A DNA stretch of 64,000 bases from Diadophis punctatus similis. Its lineage: Eukaryota > Chordata > Lepidosauria > Squamata > Dipsadidae. A model generated the notes under the pieces. That model saw only the letters and a list, made by a program, of their open reading frames with translations. It was not told where the DNA came from and searched no databases. The DNA lies in assembly GCA_023053685.1 (NCBI GenBank), contig JALIGW010000001.1, positions 224,524,434 through 224,588,433 on the forward strand, written 5' to 3'. The first letter of the stretch is position 1. Each line of letters starts with the position of its first letter. Shown here one piece after another: positions 10,568 through 23,445 of this stretch. The translations under genes were made by a program, and so were the position numbers.

Positions 10568-12785
10568 TGAGCGGACTAAAGAGACAGGCTGAGTCCATTA
10601 TTCGCGTGTGAAAGGACTGGGGACTGCACCCCATGGATGGACAGTGACTGCTAAGACAATAGATCCTTTTACATTTACTTTTAGGACTAATTGATGGCAC
10701 TTTGGGAGGTTGAGTTGCTTATTTGGTTGGGGGTAATAAACCTTTGTATTGTGTTACTGTTTCTATAGGAAGGAGACATAGTAGAGTGGTATGGTTACAT
10801 ATTGTGAAAGTATATGGATGTAAGTCCCTGGAGTGATTGTATTGAAGTTTGAGTTTGTATTACATTACATATACACACACAGGGGGGCCAGTCCACTGGA
10901 AGCATGAATTCGACAGTAAGGGTGATTATTGTCTTCTGGGGAATATGGATGTATCTTCAAGTAGGGATGGGAACGTTTGTTGTTTTGCCGTGTTATTTCA
11001 TAATGTGGCAGCAGTTGTGTTTCCATGCTGAACTTGAACAACGATTTTCCCAGATACATACATCACTGACACTGATTGAGCCGGAAATTTGAGGCTGAAA
11101 TTTGTATAAGATCTACCTTTAGTGGTGGCATACCACTTGGTACATATCAAAAGTGTAACCGTACATATGAGATAGCTGTTCATTATAGAGATGTGTCCAA
11201 TAGGATGGAAGCTATATATAATCATTGCTATGAGAGATGTGGCAATTATACACCTTCCTATAAGAAAATCCAGAATTTTAGAGGGAGGATTGATTTTACC
11301 ATATGGAGAAATAAAAGCCCCATCCAAGCTTATGTTTTTATATGACAATATGGCATTGTCAGGACTGCCCTTTGGTGGAAGGGTAGATGTACAATTTGAA
11401 AAATACCACTTAGGTACACATGACATATGGAAGAAGCCTATGAAGAAGGAGGAGGAAATATTTTCCTTGACCTGATGACAGTGGCTTTGAATAGTATATC
11501 CTTTTGTGTGAAAGGAGAGACAACAGTCTCGGATATCATGTCTATATGTTTTGTGGGTGTACCAGTTCCTGGGAAGTTTTCGTTTAAAGAATGAAAAATT
11601 GTTATAGAACATAACATCTATGATCTATCAAAAGTGATTACTTTTCTTGGTCATCTAATTAAGCCCAATGAATGGACTAATCAGAAGAAACTGGTAATTG
11701 AGGTGAAGAACCTTTTGCCAGCCTATGATTGTGTAGTATAGAGACAACTATAAACAAGAATGTGTTTACTTATACTGAGAGTGAAGAGATGGATGCATTA
11801 GGATAGGTGTTATACCTACCTAAAGGATGGTTTCTGTTTTATGGCTTATATGCTTATGCATATGGGAGGATCTTATCCTATAGGACGCCTGAACACAGGT
11901 TTATTTGTTTACTGATGAATGCTACACTGCATAATCGCATACCAGCAAGAAGACCATGATTGCAAAGGTAGTGAAAAGTACACTACAAATGAGACACATG
12001 ATCAGAAACCTGAACATGAAGAAACATCTAAGAAAGCAGGTGCACCTCACCTGGTAATACATGATTTGCATATCATATCTATACAAAGATCTATATCTCT
12101 AGTGCAGTATAAGACTACTGAATATACTGCCAGAAGGAGTTATAGAGGTAAAAGGTACATAAAGAAAGCATATGATGCCGGAGGTAGTGATGAGGTGGTG
12201 ATATTATCCGATGTAGAAGCTTGATTTCTAGGCATATTTCCTTGATTTGCAACATAATAGAATCATAAGCAGATAGGACATCTTGCTTGTGTATTAATGA
12301 AACTTTGTCTGCCATTGCAGCTCTGGCTAATGGAAGAGATAAGGAAGTCTTTATTGCAGAACCCTATTGCTATTGATTATATTATTATGGGCCATGGTTG
12401 TGAAGAATTCCAAGGATTATGCTGCTTTGGTATAGAAAATAAATCACAATTAAGAGCTTTACTACCAGCTACAACATGAAACTGAGAATTCTGCATTCCA
12501 TGGGTTATGGAATGTATTAACTCTTGGTTGTCAAGTTTTGCATGGTTGAAGAACCATTTGTAGGCACTATAATCATTATAGTTATAGGCTGTATATCTTG
12601 TGTCTGTATTAGATGTACTGTATGTCTGTATGTGTGTGAAGTGTTGCAAGTATTGTTGTAAGATGAGAAACCCTAAGAAGTTAGGGACGTGGGCCCTGAC
12701 TAAGACGGATGTGCGTATTGTTACAAGAATAAGAAGTTGATCAATTGGAATCAATAGAAAATTGATCAAATGGGAAAGGCAGGAT
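10568..12785 (+). pseudogene. ERV-B end of pol and env remnant
   Basis: The first 130 bases continue the integrase C-terminus interrupted at 5421. An env start codon aligns at 10904 (MNSTVRVIIVFWGIW). The segment then follows ERV-D env through the surface subunit, the cleavage region (YRGKRYIK) and the transmembrane ectodomain, but stops and deletions occur every 100-300 bases. The C-X6-CC region is still recognisable (GHGCEEFQGLCCF near 12390). It ends in a purine-rich GGGAAAGGCAGGAT just before the 3' LTR. Confidence 0.82.
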
Positions 12786-13349
12786 TGTGAGAAATATGAA
12801 TTTATTCTTGTTAAATAGGACATGTAATAAGAGCCATAGCACAACCATTTTGAATCGATTTGTAATGGACAAATAATATTGTGTAACAAAATGTATTTTA
12901 TGTATGTCAGCTCATTTTTACTGTCCTCAGATACAGGATATGTTTTTACTATTTTCTGGGAATGAAGAGGAGAGGAAGTGATGATATGGAAATGTTTTTC
13001 TCTTTTGTTATGAAGGGAATGAGCTCATGGGAATGCACAGGTTCACACAGAAAGAGATGAAGTGTGGAGCTGTCAGGATGATGGATGTCCTGGGTTCTTT
13101 TCCTATGTTGTAAACACTGTGTTGGGATGTTACATAATGGGAGGTTGGACGGAATGATGGGAGGGGAATGGGAGGAGTAAGGTGGAGTCATGTTCTGTAT
13201 AAATCCATGTTTCTGGATGATGACTTTTGCCTCTACTTGTATCAGAAATTCTGTCTTCTGTTCAGATATTGGACCTTTGATCAAAGAAATATTAAAAATC
13301 TGTTTATGTTGTTCTTAATCTGGATTCCTGCTTAATTATTTTTCTCACA
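12786..13349 (+). repeat. ERV-B 3' LTR
   Basis: A 564-bp copy of 1264-1827. It is followed by CAGAG, the target duplication, and then by ERV-A integrase. Confidence 0.93.
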
Positions 13350-13998
13350 CAGAGATACACATTTTACTGCCAAGGTAGTAAATCAGATAATGACACAATT
13401 AGGTATTGATTGGCAGTTTCATTTGGCATTTTGTCCCACTTTGAGTGGAAAAGTTGAAAAGATGAACCAGACCTTGAAAAATACCTTGAAGAAGTTAAGT
13501 TTAGAATTACAGCTACCCTGGACGAAATGTTTACCTTTAGGATTATTGCGGATTAGAACAAGTCCAAGGAAAGACATTGGAATTTCTCCATATGAAATGA
13601 TGTTTGGAATACATTATACTGGGGGAGTGGGAATGCCTAGAATAGAGTTGAAAGATGTTTTCCTTCGTAAATATATACAAGGACTGTCCCAGTGTTTTTC
13701 TCTTTTAAGGTCCAAAGGACTATTGGCACAGACTCCTCCTCTTGATTTTCAAATACATGACTTTAAGAGCAATGACTGGGTCCTGATTAAAGCTCTAAAG
13801 GAACATAAACTACAATCGCAGTGGGAAGGACCGTTTCAAGTGCTATTGACTACTGAGTCGGCTGTGCAGACTGAGGAGAGAGGCTGGGTCCATTATTCAT
13901 GTGTGAAAGGACCGGTGGCTGCACCCCATGGATGGACAGTGACTGCTAAGGCAACGGACACTCTTAAATTGACTTTTAGGAGAAGCAATACTAATTGA
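13350..13998 (+). pseudogene. ERV-A integrase C-terminal part
   Basis: Resumes exactly where 1263 stopped, after the duplicated CAGAG. The frame from 13390 carries the region with the third catalytic residue (GKVEKMNQ, E in the D,D35E triad) and the C-terminal DNA-binding domain (VLIKALKEHKL...WEGPFQVLL), ending TGA at 13996. Together with 1-1263 it would complete the integrase of ERV-A. Confidence 0.88.
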
Positions 13999-14215
13999 TG
14001 GCACCTTGGGATTGGGAGGTTGGGTTGCTTATTTGGATGGGGGTAATAAATTGTTATGTTGTGCTATTGATCATACTAAGAAAGGACATAATAGCGTGGT
14101 ATGGTTACATGTTGTGGAAGTATGTGGATGTAAGTTCCTGGAGTGATTGCATTGAAGTTTGAGCTTGTATCACATTGCATATATACATACACGGGGGGGG
14201 CAGTCCACTGAAAGT

Positions 14216-14552
14216 ATGAGTTCGACAGTAAGGATGATTATTGTTGTGTGGGAAATATGGATGTATTTTCAAGTAGGGATGGGAACTTTTGCTGTTTTGC
14301 CGAGTTATCCAATAACATGGCAACAATTGTGTTTCCATACTGAACTTGAACAACGATTTTACCAAATACATACATCACTGACACTGATTGAGCCGGAATT
14401 TGAGGCTGGAATTTGTATAAGATCTACCTTTAGTGATGGAATACCACTTGGTAAATATCCAAAGTGTAACCGTATATATGAAGTAGCTGTTCATTTTAGA
14501 GATGTGTCCAACAGGATGGAAGCTATACATAACCATGTTATGAAAAATATGG
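14216..14552 (+). pseudogene. ERV-A env, 5' part
   Basis: Begins MSSTVRMIIVVWEIW, a hydrophobic signal-peptide-like N-terminus, and continues into the surface subunit (AGICIRSTFSDGIPLG). It is cut after about 112 codons by the L1 at 14553. The equivalent start in ERV-D is 46701. Confidence 0.88.
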
Positions 14553-15169
14553 AGACTTCCGGTTGGCTCCGCGATCGCCGAAAGACGCTCCTCTTTCGGG
14601 GCGCCAGTCCTTTGATCTGTAAAGCCGCCAGAAAGCCGAAAAACAGCTGACTGGCGGCTGGAAACCCCCTTCCCAGGCAAAGGGAAGGGTGAAGAGTCAG
14701 TGGATACAGGTAGAGCCCCCCAAGTGCCCTAGGAGGCTTCCTGGGGCGCGAAGGGTGAGGGCTCCCTGGGAAGCTGCTGAGCTCCGGACTTGGGACATCT
14801 CCGTTTTTTTTAGTGGAGCAAGATGATCGCGTCCAGCACTGCTTTTAAAGATTGACATCAATTGAGAGAAAATCCACAAAAAAAGCAGCAGGAAAAGAAA
14901 AGAGACAAACTGGGCAAGTAAACACCACTTAACTCTTATTGCCTCTTATTGTAAAAGTTACAAAGTAGCAACATTTAAAATGGCAACAGAAGCTTGAATG
15001 GGTGTGGAAAAGTGAAAGTGAGAAGAAAGAAAGTTTCATTTTACTGACAGGCTTGCATAGGAGAGTCTGTTTGAGCTGATTTTGAACTGATATTGCGTTT
15101 TGGAGATTCTTCTTTTTGGCAAGAAGTCTAACATAAGTTGGAATATTATTAAGATTTAATTAAAGCTAA

Positions 15170-16419
15170 ATGGCTTCAAAATCTGTGAAGACAGTTCCTT
15201 CTAAAGGGGCTGGAAGCGCTGAGAGCTCACCCACTCTCCCTTCTAAACTGCAATCTCTGGCAGCACAACCACAGCCCCTAACTCTGGCAATGATACAAGA
15301 CAGTCTTAAAGTCATGCAAGTTGAAATGACTAAAAATTTTAATAAGAAAATAGATGAAGCTAATGAAAAGATTAATGATATGATTAATGACAAAATACAA
15401 GATGTTTCTGAGAAAAAATAGAAATTGGCAACAGTGAAATCAGAACAGATATTTTGGTAGCACTTAAAGGTTTGGCAAACAATGTGGAATATCTGGAACA
15501 ACAAATTGACCAAATTAGAGAAATTACTGCAGACCTGAGAGGGGAAATACAAGATGTGCAGGAGAAAAGAGAAAGAGACGCAGTTGAAATTACATTAATT
15601 CATTACAGGAATATGGAATTTGCGATCAGAGTTCGGGGGGTGAAGGAGGTGAAACAAGAAAATCTGAGAGATTTGATGGTAGAGGTCCTTGCCCAAGCTA
15701 TGGGCATGAGGAAAGAAGAGCTGGTGTGGCAAATTGATAAGATATATCGGGTGAATTCTCGTGTGGCCAGAATGAGAAATCTTCCAAGAGATATTGTAGT
15801 TTATTTTAATAATAGAACATTGCGAAATGACATTTTACAAGCAACTTATCAAAATAAGCTACAGGTGAGAGGACAAGAAGTGATGACAATGAAAGAAATC
15901 CCTCCAAAAATGTTGAGAGCTAGAAAGGAATTTTTCTTCCTAGTGGAAGAACTTAAAAGACAACACTTCCCATTTAGGTGGGAGGTTCCAGCCGGAATAT
16001 CGTTGATTTATGAAGGAGAAAGACACCGATTGAATATGGTGCAGAAAGCAAGAGATTTCTTCACATATATCTTAAAGGCTGGGACACCAAGATCTCCAGA
16101 AGGGAGGAGAAAAGAAGAGGGAGTAAGACAAAGAGAGGAATTACAGCAGGAAGGAGCAACAGCTGGGCAAAGTGAACTAGCTATAATTCTGGCTGACAAA
16201 ACGGTGGATTTATTTGGAGAGGAACGGATAAGAGAACAAAGGGAACAAAGACAGACCAGAGCTACAACTAAGCGTATACAAGAAATGCGGCAACAATCTC
16301 AACTGTTAGTGGAAGAAGGTACCAAGCAAGCAGTGGGAGGAACAAGGCCAAAAGAAATACAGAAGCTAGATATGCAGGCAATGTTCCAGTCGCTTGAGAA
16401 GCCCCCAGATGGGAAGTAG
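15170..16419 (+). pseudogene. L1 ORF1 (RNA-binding protein), one frameshift
   Basis: The N-terminal 83 codons from 15170 end at TAG 15419 beside an A6 run. Reading one base over, the frame is open from that point to TAG 16417. It shows a heptad-like coiled coil (NVEYLEQQIDQIREITADL), an RRM-like segment (RNMEFAIRVRGV) and a basic C-terminal domain (LRARKEFFFLVEELKR), the architecture of L1 ORF1p, which coats L1 RNA as a trimer. A one-base indel in the A run is the likely defect. ORF2 overlaps the end by up to 26 bases. Confidence 0.87.
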
Positions 16420-19400
16420 ATTTTTAACGTGGAACGTTAATGGATTAAACTCACCACAGAAAAGAAAGAAAATTTTTCATTATCTTAAACAATTTAATAA
16501 TGATGTGACTTGCTTACAAGAAACACATATTAGAATACAAGACCAAAAATACCTAATAAATTCAAGATTAGGAACACAATTTGTTTCAGCAGCACATGAT
16601 AAAAAAAATGGAATTGTTATATATGTAAAGAGACATCTGATTGCTAAGCTAATTGAAGCAGATGATCAAGGAAGATATCTCGCGGTTGAACTTTTAATTA
16701 AGGGAGAGAGACTTTTGGTAATTGGTGTATATGCCCCGAATCAACAATAGGAAAAATTTTATGATCTTCTACATAAAAATTGGTACAATGGGATTACAGT
16801 ACTTGCATTCTTCTTGGTGATTGGAATGGTGTACCAGATGCTGTAAAAGATAAGAAAGGCCCTAAGCAAAATATTTTTTTAAGAGCAAAATTGCACAAAC
16901 CCTTTTTTGAGATGATGGAAGATTGGGAGCTGAGAGATATCTGGCGTGAAAGAAATACAGAAGAAAAGGATTTTACTTTTTTTTCCGATAGACACCAATC
17001 CTTTTCAAGGATTGATTTTATTTTGATTACTAATAATCTTTTTTCTAGGGTGAAGAAGACGAAGATATGTTCAAGAGTACTGACAGATCATAGTCCGGTT
17101 TGGATGGATTTAGAAGATCAAAATGGACTTAGAAGGTCATGGAGGTTAAATGAGAATTTATTTAGATATGATGAAAATGTGAAGGAGTGTAAAAAATTAA
17201 TGAAAGAATTTTTTGTTAATAACATGCAAAAGGGCACGTCGATGGAAATGGTTTGGGATGCAAGTAAAGCCTACATGAGAGGTATTTTGATATATTTGAA
17301 TAATAAATATAGAAGGAAAAAGGGGAGAAAAGGAAAGAACTAGAAGAGGAGATTAAGAGACAGGAAATGGCTTTAATTTCTAATCCAAGAGATAAAAAAA
17401 TTAAAGAGACGATTAACTTACTAAAGGGTCAATTTAATATGTTAATGGCAGATCAAGTAGCAACAAATTTACAATATGCTAAATTTAATACTTTTAATAA
17501 TGCTAATAAACCAGGAAGATGGTTGGCTTATATTTTAAGAAAGAAGCAAAAATCAAGAACTATTGAAAAAATAAGATATAAGGGTAAAGAATTTTATGAA
17601 CATGAATTTATTAAAAAATCTTTTTTAGAATTTTATTCAGATTTATATAGTGAGAATAAAGTTAAAGAAGAGGATATAGACAATTACTTACGGAAACAGA
17701 ATATTCATATAACTACTAAAGAGCAGAGGGATACGTTAAACCAATTAATAACTTTAGAAGAAATCTCAACGGCAATTAAACAGTTAAAAGTGGGTAAAGC
17801 CCCTGGGACAGATGGGTTAACTGCTGTCTATTATAAAAAATTACAGGAAGAAATGGGGGAACCACTTAAAGAATTGTTTAATAATATTCAAAAGGGAGGT
17901 AATGTTCCTCCAACATGGAAGACATCGTTTATCTCTCTGATCCCAAAGGAGGGCTTAGATTGTACAGATCCAAAAAATTACAGACTGATTTCACTTTTAA
18001 ATATAGATTATAAAATTTTTACAAAAATCTTAGCGAATAGGTTAATGACAGTTATGCAACAAATGATACATTACGATCAAACAGGGTTTTTAACTGGTAG
18101 GCAAATGAAAACCAACGTTAGACAAATTGTTAATTTACTGGAGTATTTGAGAAGTAATAACCAGATCCCCGCAGCATTAGTATTCTTAGATGCTGAGAAA
18201 GCTTTTGATAGATTGAATTGGCGGTTTTTACTAAGGTTAATAGAGAAGTTACAACTGGGAGATTATTTTGTACAATCCATTGTATCAGAAACAAACGGCA
18301 CAAATAATAATCAATGGTGGATTAACAGATACTTTCAATATACAAAAGGGAACAAGACAAGGATGTCCTCTATCTCCTTTGTTGTTTATTTTGAGTTTAG
18401 AAATAGTACTTAATAAAATAAGAGAGCTTGACACAATAAAAGGAATAAAAATTAGACAGGAAGAATATAAGCTTCGAGCGTTTGCAGACGACCTGGTTGT
18501 TACTTTAACTCAACCATTACAATCTATTAGGATTTTGATGGATACAATTAATTCATATGGACAAGTGTCTGGTTTTAAAATAAATATAGCTAAAACAAAA
18601 ATAATAGTTAAAAATATGACAAAAAACCAAAAAGAAGAAATAGAAAAGGTAACTGGCTTTGAGATAGCTCAAAAGATTAAATATCTACGGGTTTATATTA
18701 TGTCCACAAATACAAAATTATATCAACATAATTACGAACCACTTTGGTTAAAAATACAGAGAGATATGGAAAGCTGGGAGAAATTACAATTGTCTTTGTT
18801 GGGTAGGATAGCTGCTGTTAAAATGAATGTTTTACCAAGGTTTCTATTCCTCTTTCAAATGATACCAATACTTAAAAAAGATGAAGTTTTAAAGGAATGG
18901 CAGAAGGGTATAAATAAATTTATTTGGGCGGGGAAGAAGCCAAGGGTAAATCAGAAGATTATGCAGGATACACGTGAAAGAGGTGGTTTAAAAATGCCTA
19001 ATTTAAAATTGTATTATGAAGCAGCCACCCTCTCAGCAATTACGGATTGGATTAACTTAACGGAAGAGAGAGTATTAAACATTGAGGGATATGGTTTGGT
19101 CTTTGGGTGGCATGCTTATTTAATATATGACAAAAAAGTAGATAAAGCTTTTAAGAGCCATATACTAAGAAATGCTTTATTGCGTGTCTGGAAAAAGCAT
19201 CAATTTAAATTAAATGATAAGTTACCTTTATGGACAGTACCCAGACATGCGATAGAAAATATAAATGTGGAACAAAAATTTGATAAAATTACATATAAAG
19301 AACTTTTTCTGGAAGAGGGAAATAGATATCAATTAAAATCGTTTGAGAAATTAAGAGAAGAAGAAATAATCAGAACATGGTTTCAATATATACAATTACA

Positions 19401-20151
19401 GGCTAGATGGAGAGACGATCAAAAAATTGGTATATTGAAAAAAGAGGACAATTTATTTGTACAAATAAAAGATAAGGGCCCAATGCATATAAAGAGGTTA
19501 TATAATATTTTATTGGAATTAGATTCAGAAACAGAATTAGTTAAGGATTGTATGATAAAATGGGCTCAGAATATTGGTGAACCTATAATGATGGATACAT
19601 GGGAAAAGATATGGGTTAGAAATGTTAAATTTACACAGGCACAAAATTTGAGAGAAAATTTTTATAAAATGTTTTATAGATGGCATTTAGACCCAAAAAA
19701 ATTAGCTTGTATGTATCCAAATTTAGATTCTAAATGTTGGAGATATGAATGTGAGGATGCTACATATTTTCATATATGGTGGACCTGTAAAAAGATTAAG
19801 GCATTTTGGATAAAAATTTGGTGGATTATACAAAATATCTTAAAGAAAAAGATTAAGTTTACACCACAATTTTTCTTGTTGGGGATAATAACGGATTGTT
19901 CTGTTATAGAGACTAAGCTGGTTTTGAATTGTATATCTGCTGCCAGATTGCTGGTGGCACAATATTGGAAGAAAGAAAATATACCTACAATTGAAGAATG
20001 GACGTTAAAAATGACACATTTGGCTGAAATGGCCAAGATTTCATCATACTTAAAGGACCACTCAAATGAAAGATATATATTGGAATGGAGTAGGTGGACT
20101 GAATATATTCAAAAAAAGTATCAGACTAAAATAACTCAAATAGTTTATTAA
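16394..20151 (+). pseudogene. L1 ORF2 (endonuclease-reverse transcriptase), multiple frameshifts
   Basis: The endonuclease starts FLTWNVNGLNSP and includes LQETH; it is stopped by TAG at 16748. A shifted frame carries ILLGDWN, RIDFIL and LTDHSPVW (the catalytic SDH-type motif reads TDHSP). A further shift near 17345 leads to the reverse transcriptase (KAPGTDGL, ALVFLDAEKAFD), and another near 18290 leads to GTRQGCPLSPLLF and the catalytic FADDLV near 18481. The C-terminal cysteine-rich region (CWRYECEDATYFHIWWTC) is present near 19738. There are at least one stop and three frameshifts, so this is an inactive copy. Confidence 0.9.
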
Positions 20152-20321
20152 TGTTAGAAATTTGTGAAATGATATATTATACTTTCAAGCTTTTGGACTG
20201 ATAAAGAGTTAAAGATGAAAGGGTATTTTTTGAACTAACAACTTTTTTTCCTTTTTTCTTAGTATTTTGTAATTTTTATGTTAGTTTTTTTTTGGATTTA
20301 TACCTTGTGCTTTTTATGGGA

Positions 20322-20402
20322 AGTCCGGGAGGGTGGTGGGTGGGAGGGAAGGGGGTGTAGGGGGAGGGGGGGTGAGGGGGGAGAAAAATGGGGGGGGGAA
20401 AT
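20322..20402 (+). repeat. G-rich tract in L1 3' region
   Basis: Runs of three to nine G separated by short spacers, ending GGGGGGGGGAAATG. Such tracts are common in vertebrate L1 3' UTRs and could form G-quadruplexes in RNA or DNA. It precedes the terminal AATAAA at 20432. Confidence 0.7.
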
Positions 20403-20437
20403 GTTTGTACTTTGTACTTATAAAACTTTTCAATAAA

Positions 20438-22087
20438 AAAAATATGGCAACTATACACCTTCCTATTAGAGGAAGGATTGATTTTACCATATAGGGAAAT
20501 AAAAGCCCATCTTAGCTTATGTTTTTATGTGGCAATATAGCATTGTCAGGTTTACCTTTTTCGTGGAAAGGTAGATGTACTGTGGGATATTTGAAAGCAC
20601 CACTTAGGTATGCATGACATGTAAGAGAAGAGCCTGTGAAGAAGGAGGGAAATATTTTTCTCGACCTAATGAAAGGGGCTTTGAATAGTTCATCCTTTTG
20701 TGTGAAAGGAGAGACAACAGTCTCGGATATTATGTCTACATGTTTTGTGGGTGTACCAGTTCCTGGAAATTTTTTATTTGAAGAAGCAAAGATCATTATA
20801 GAACTTAACAATTATAATCTATCAAAGGTGATTACTTTGTTTGGTCATCCAATTAAGCCCAATAAATGGACCAATCAGAAGAAACTGGTAATTGAAGTAA
20901 AGAACATTTTTCCAGCTTATGATTGTGTAGTATACAAACAACCAGAAAAGACGTTAGAAAGGGTTATATATACACCTGTGCCTACTGAGCATGTGTTTGC
21001 TTGCACTGAGACTGAAGAGGTGGATGCATTAGAACAGGTGTTATATTTACCTAAAGGATGGTTTTTGTTTTGTGGCTTATACGCTTATGCATTTATTCCC
21101 GCACATGCAGTGGGAGGGCCATGTACTATTGGACGCCTGACCACATTTATGGGAGTAACACATTTTAAGAATATTAATCAAGAAACACAGTTTTATTATG
21201 AAATGATGAATGCTACATTGTATCATAGTAACCGCATACCAGTAAAGAAGACCACAATTGCAAAGGATAGTGCAAAAGACATTACAGGTGAGACACATGA
21301 ACCTGAACATGAAGAACCACCTAAGAAAGGGGGCGAACCTCACCTAGTCATACAGGATTCGCATATCATATCTATACAATGGCTTATATCTCCAGTGCAG
21401 TATAACATAACTGGACATATTGCCAGTGGGAGTTATAGGGGCAAAAGGTCCATACAGATTGATGCAGGATGTAGTGATGAGGTGGTGATATTATCTAAAG
21501 TAGAAGCTGGACTTCTAGGCATATTTCCTTGGTTTGCTACACAATATAATCATAAGCAGATAGGACATCTTGCTTGTGCTTTAGCAAAAAGTATTAATGA
21601 AACTTCGTCTGCCATAGCAGCCCTGGCTGATGAGATCGGAGAGATAAGAAAGTCTTTATTGCAGAACTGTGTTGCTATTGATTATATATTATTAAGGATG
21701 GGCCATGGTTGTGAGGAATTCCAAGGAATATGTTGCTTTGCTATAGAAGATAAATCATGATTTATTGAATCTAAACTACAAGCCTTACATATTATTGCTA
21801 CCCACCTACAACATGAAACTGAGAATTCTGCATTTAAAGGGTTATGGAGTGTATTGACGTCTTGGATGCCAAGTTTTGCCTGGTTGAAGGACCTATTTGA
21901 AGGCATTATATTCATTATAGTCATAAGCCTTATATCTTGTATCTGTGTTAGATATATGCCTGTCTGTATCAAATGCTGTAAGTGCTGTTATAAGAAGAGT
22001 AAAGTGAAAAAGTTTGGGCAAAGGACCCTAAATAAGCAGGAAGTATGTATAATGTTGCAGGAGATACAGGAACAATTACAAGAATAA
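20438..22087 (+). pseudogene. ERV-A env, 3' part
   Basis: Resumes the env reading after L1. A small deletion near 20470 disturbs the frame, but from 20636 a 374-codon frame runs through the surface subunit, a good furin-type site (SYRGKRSI), the transmembrane ectodomain (ALAKSINETSSAIAALADEIGEI) and C-X6-CC (GHGCEEFQGICC). It ends at TGA 21758. Beyond that single stop the same frame is open to 22087, covering the membrane span and a cysteine-rich tail. It is less decayed than ERV-B env. Confidence 0.85.
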
Positions 22088-22115
22088 AAATCCGATATAA
22101 TTGGAGAGGAGGGAT

Positions 22116-22660
22116 TGTGAGAAAAATGAATTTATTCTTGTTAAAGAAGACATGTAATGAAAGCCATAGCTCAACCATTTTTAATCCATTTCTAATGACA
22201 AATCATATTGTGTAACAATATGTATTTTTTGTAAGTCAGCTATTCTTTCACTGTCCTTACCTAGGATGTTTGTATCAACATTATGCTGAGGGAAGCTGGG
22301 AATGTACAAGGGGAAGTGTTTACAGGATATGAGCTTACAAAGGATGAGCTGGGAAAGTACACATTAATCCAGAGAGAGAAAGTGTGCAGATGTCAGTATG
22401 ATGGATTATTTCTAGGGTTTTTCCAGGCTAGAAAACCCCAAAGTAAGGTGTTTAATGTGTTATGTAAGGGGGAGGAGTAAGGTGGAGCCATGTTCTGAAT
22501 TTAAACCTTGCACCTGAAAACCAGTCTTACCTCCTCCTTTTGCTCCAGAATCGTATCTTCTGGTGAGGGGAGGTCCTTTGCGCAAAGTATTTTATTGTTT
22601 TATTAAACTGATTTCTATTGTTCATCTGGACTCGTCACTGTTTTTTAAATATTTCTCTCA
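22116..22660 (+). repeat. ERV-A 3' LTR
   Basis: Begins TGTGAGAAAAATG after the tract GGAGAGGAGGGAT and ends near TTTCTCTCA. It is similar to the ERV-B LTR at both ends but clearly diverged in the middle. The 5' partner lies outside the window. Confidence 0.82.
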
Positions 22661-23362
22661 CGGCTTATTTTAGCCCATGTGCTGAAAAGCCCGACTGGGC
22701 TTAATATTGGGACATATCATATTTTAGGGGAAACATGGTACAAATAAAAGAAATAAGAACAGAGAATATTTCTGGAATCTCTAAGTGCAACAACACACTG
22801 TATTAAGCACAGTCTGAGTAGAACATGAGCTCAGCCCTGTGGCTAAAGCAGAAGAGTCTGAAACCTGGAAAAAAGGGCTCTTCAGCCAGCTTCATTTCCA
22901 ACAGGTAACAAGCAGCTACAAAGTACAATATGGAAATTATTCTTGTTTCCTTCTATTGGAGGGAAAAAAACCTACATTGAAGCCAATCTTCACAAGAATG
23001 AAATAATTAAAAGAACTGTGAAACCATAAAGCTGTAAAGGAGAGGCCTGAAATGTTAATGTTGCAGCTTATTCAGTATAACAATTTCCTCAACAAGACTA
23101 GAAAATGAGCCCTTTATCAATTCAGTGCTGAAGCAGAGAAAATATTCTCCCAGGAATTGTCTCCAAGACACACCACTGGGAGGAATACCTTTCCCTTCTC
23201 AATCTACTCCTCTTATTTGAAATGAAAAATGAGATATGGTTTGAATTAAAATCTCAGATCAAACTATACAGTCAATCATTTTTTAACAAATAACTAATTT
23301 CAAAATGATGTTTTAAGGGAGGAGCTTAAGTTTCCAAATATTACAGAAGCACCTTTTTATGT
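22661..23362. other. Non-coding flank, no feature recognised
   Basis: AT-rich sequence between ERV-A and the next DNA transposon. I see no open frame over 60 codons, no splice-bounded exon and no repeat structure that I can name. Confidence 0.5.
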
Positions 23363-23445
23363 TATCTGCCCAGGGGCTGGGTTCCAACTTACCTTGCTGC
23401 CGGTTCGCTCCCTCCTGTGCCGCGTGGGCACGCCTCATGGGCATG

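Larger units (their letters stand above)
1264..13349 (+). mobile_element. ERV-B, decayed class I-type provirus inserted in ERV-A
   Basis: Two 564-bp LTRs (1264-1827 and 12786-13349) bound the element, and CAGAG flanks it on both sides (1259-1263 and 13350-13354). The LTRs differ at about 13 positions by eye, so the insertion is clearly older than ERV-D. Inside are a tRNA-Lys-like primer site, a leader, the first part of a decayed gag, a block of unassigned sequence, decayed RNase H/integrase, a decayed env and a purine-rich tract before the 3' LTR. It is interrupted by a hAT element and a copia element. No gene remains open. Confidence 0.92.
14553..20437 (+). mobile_element. Full-length L1 LINE inserted in ERV-A env
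   Basis: It has a GC-rich 5' region, ORF1, ORF2, a short 3' region with a strong G-run and an AATAAAAAA end. AAAAATATGG is present on both sides (14543-14552 and 20438-20447), merging with the A tail. This is the target-site duplication expected of target-primed reverse transcription. Removing the element restores colinearity with ERV-D env. Several frame breaks show it cannot move on its own. Confidence 0.93.
1..22660 (+). mobile_element. ERV-A, nested class I-type provirus (5' end outside window)
   Basis: This is the host element for most of the first 22 kb. Its own sequence survives in three blocks: 1-1263 (gag fused to RNase H/integrase), 13350-14552 (end of integrase, start of env) and 20438-22660 (rest of env, 3' LTR). 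The blocks join into the same gene order as the complete relative at 40472-49274, which is the evidence that they are one element. The first gap is an ERV-B insertion flanked by CAGAG on both sides. The second is an L1 flanked by a repeated AAAAATATGG. The 5' LTR, leader and most of gag lie before the window, so no target duplication for ERV-A itself can be checked. Confidence 0.9.
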
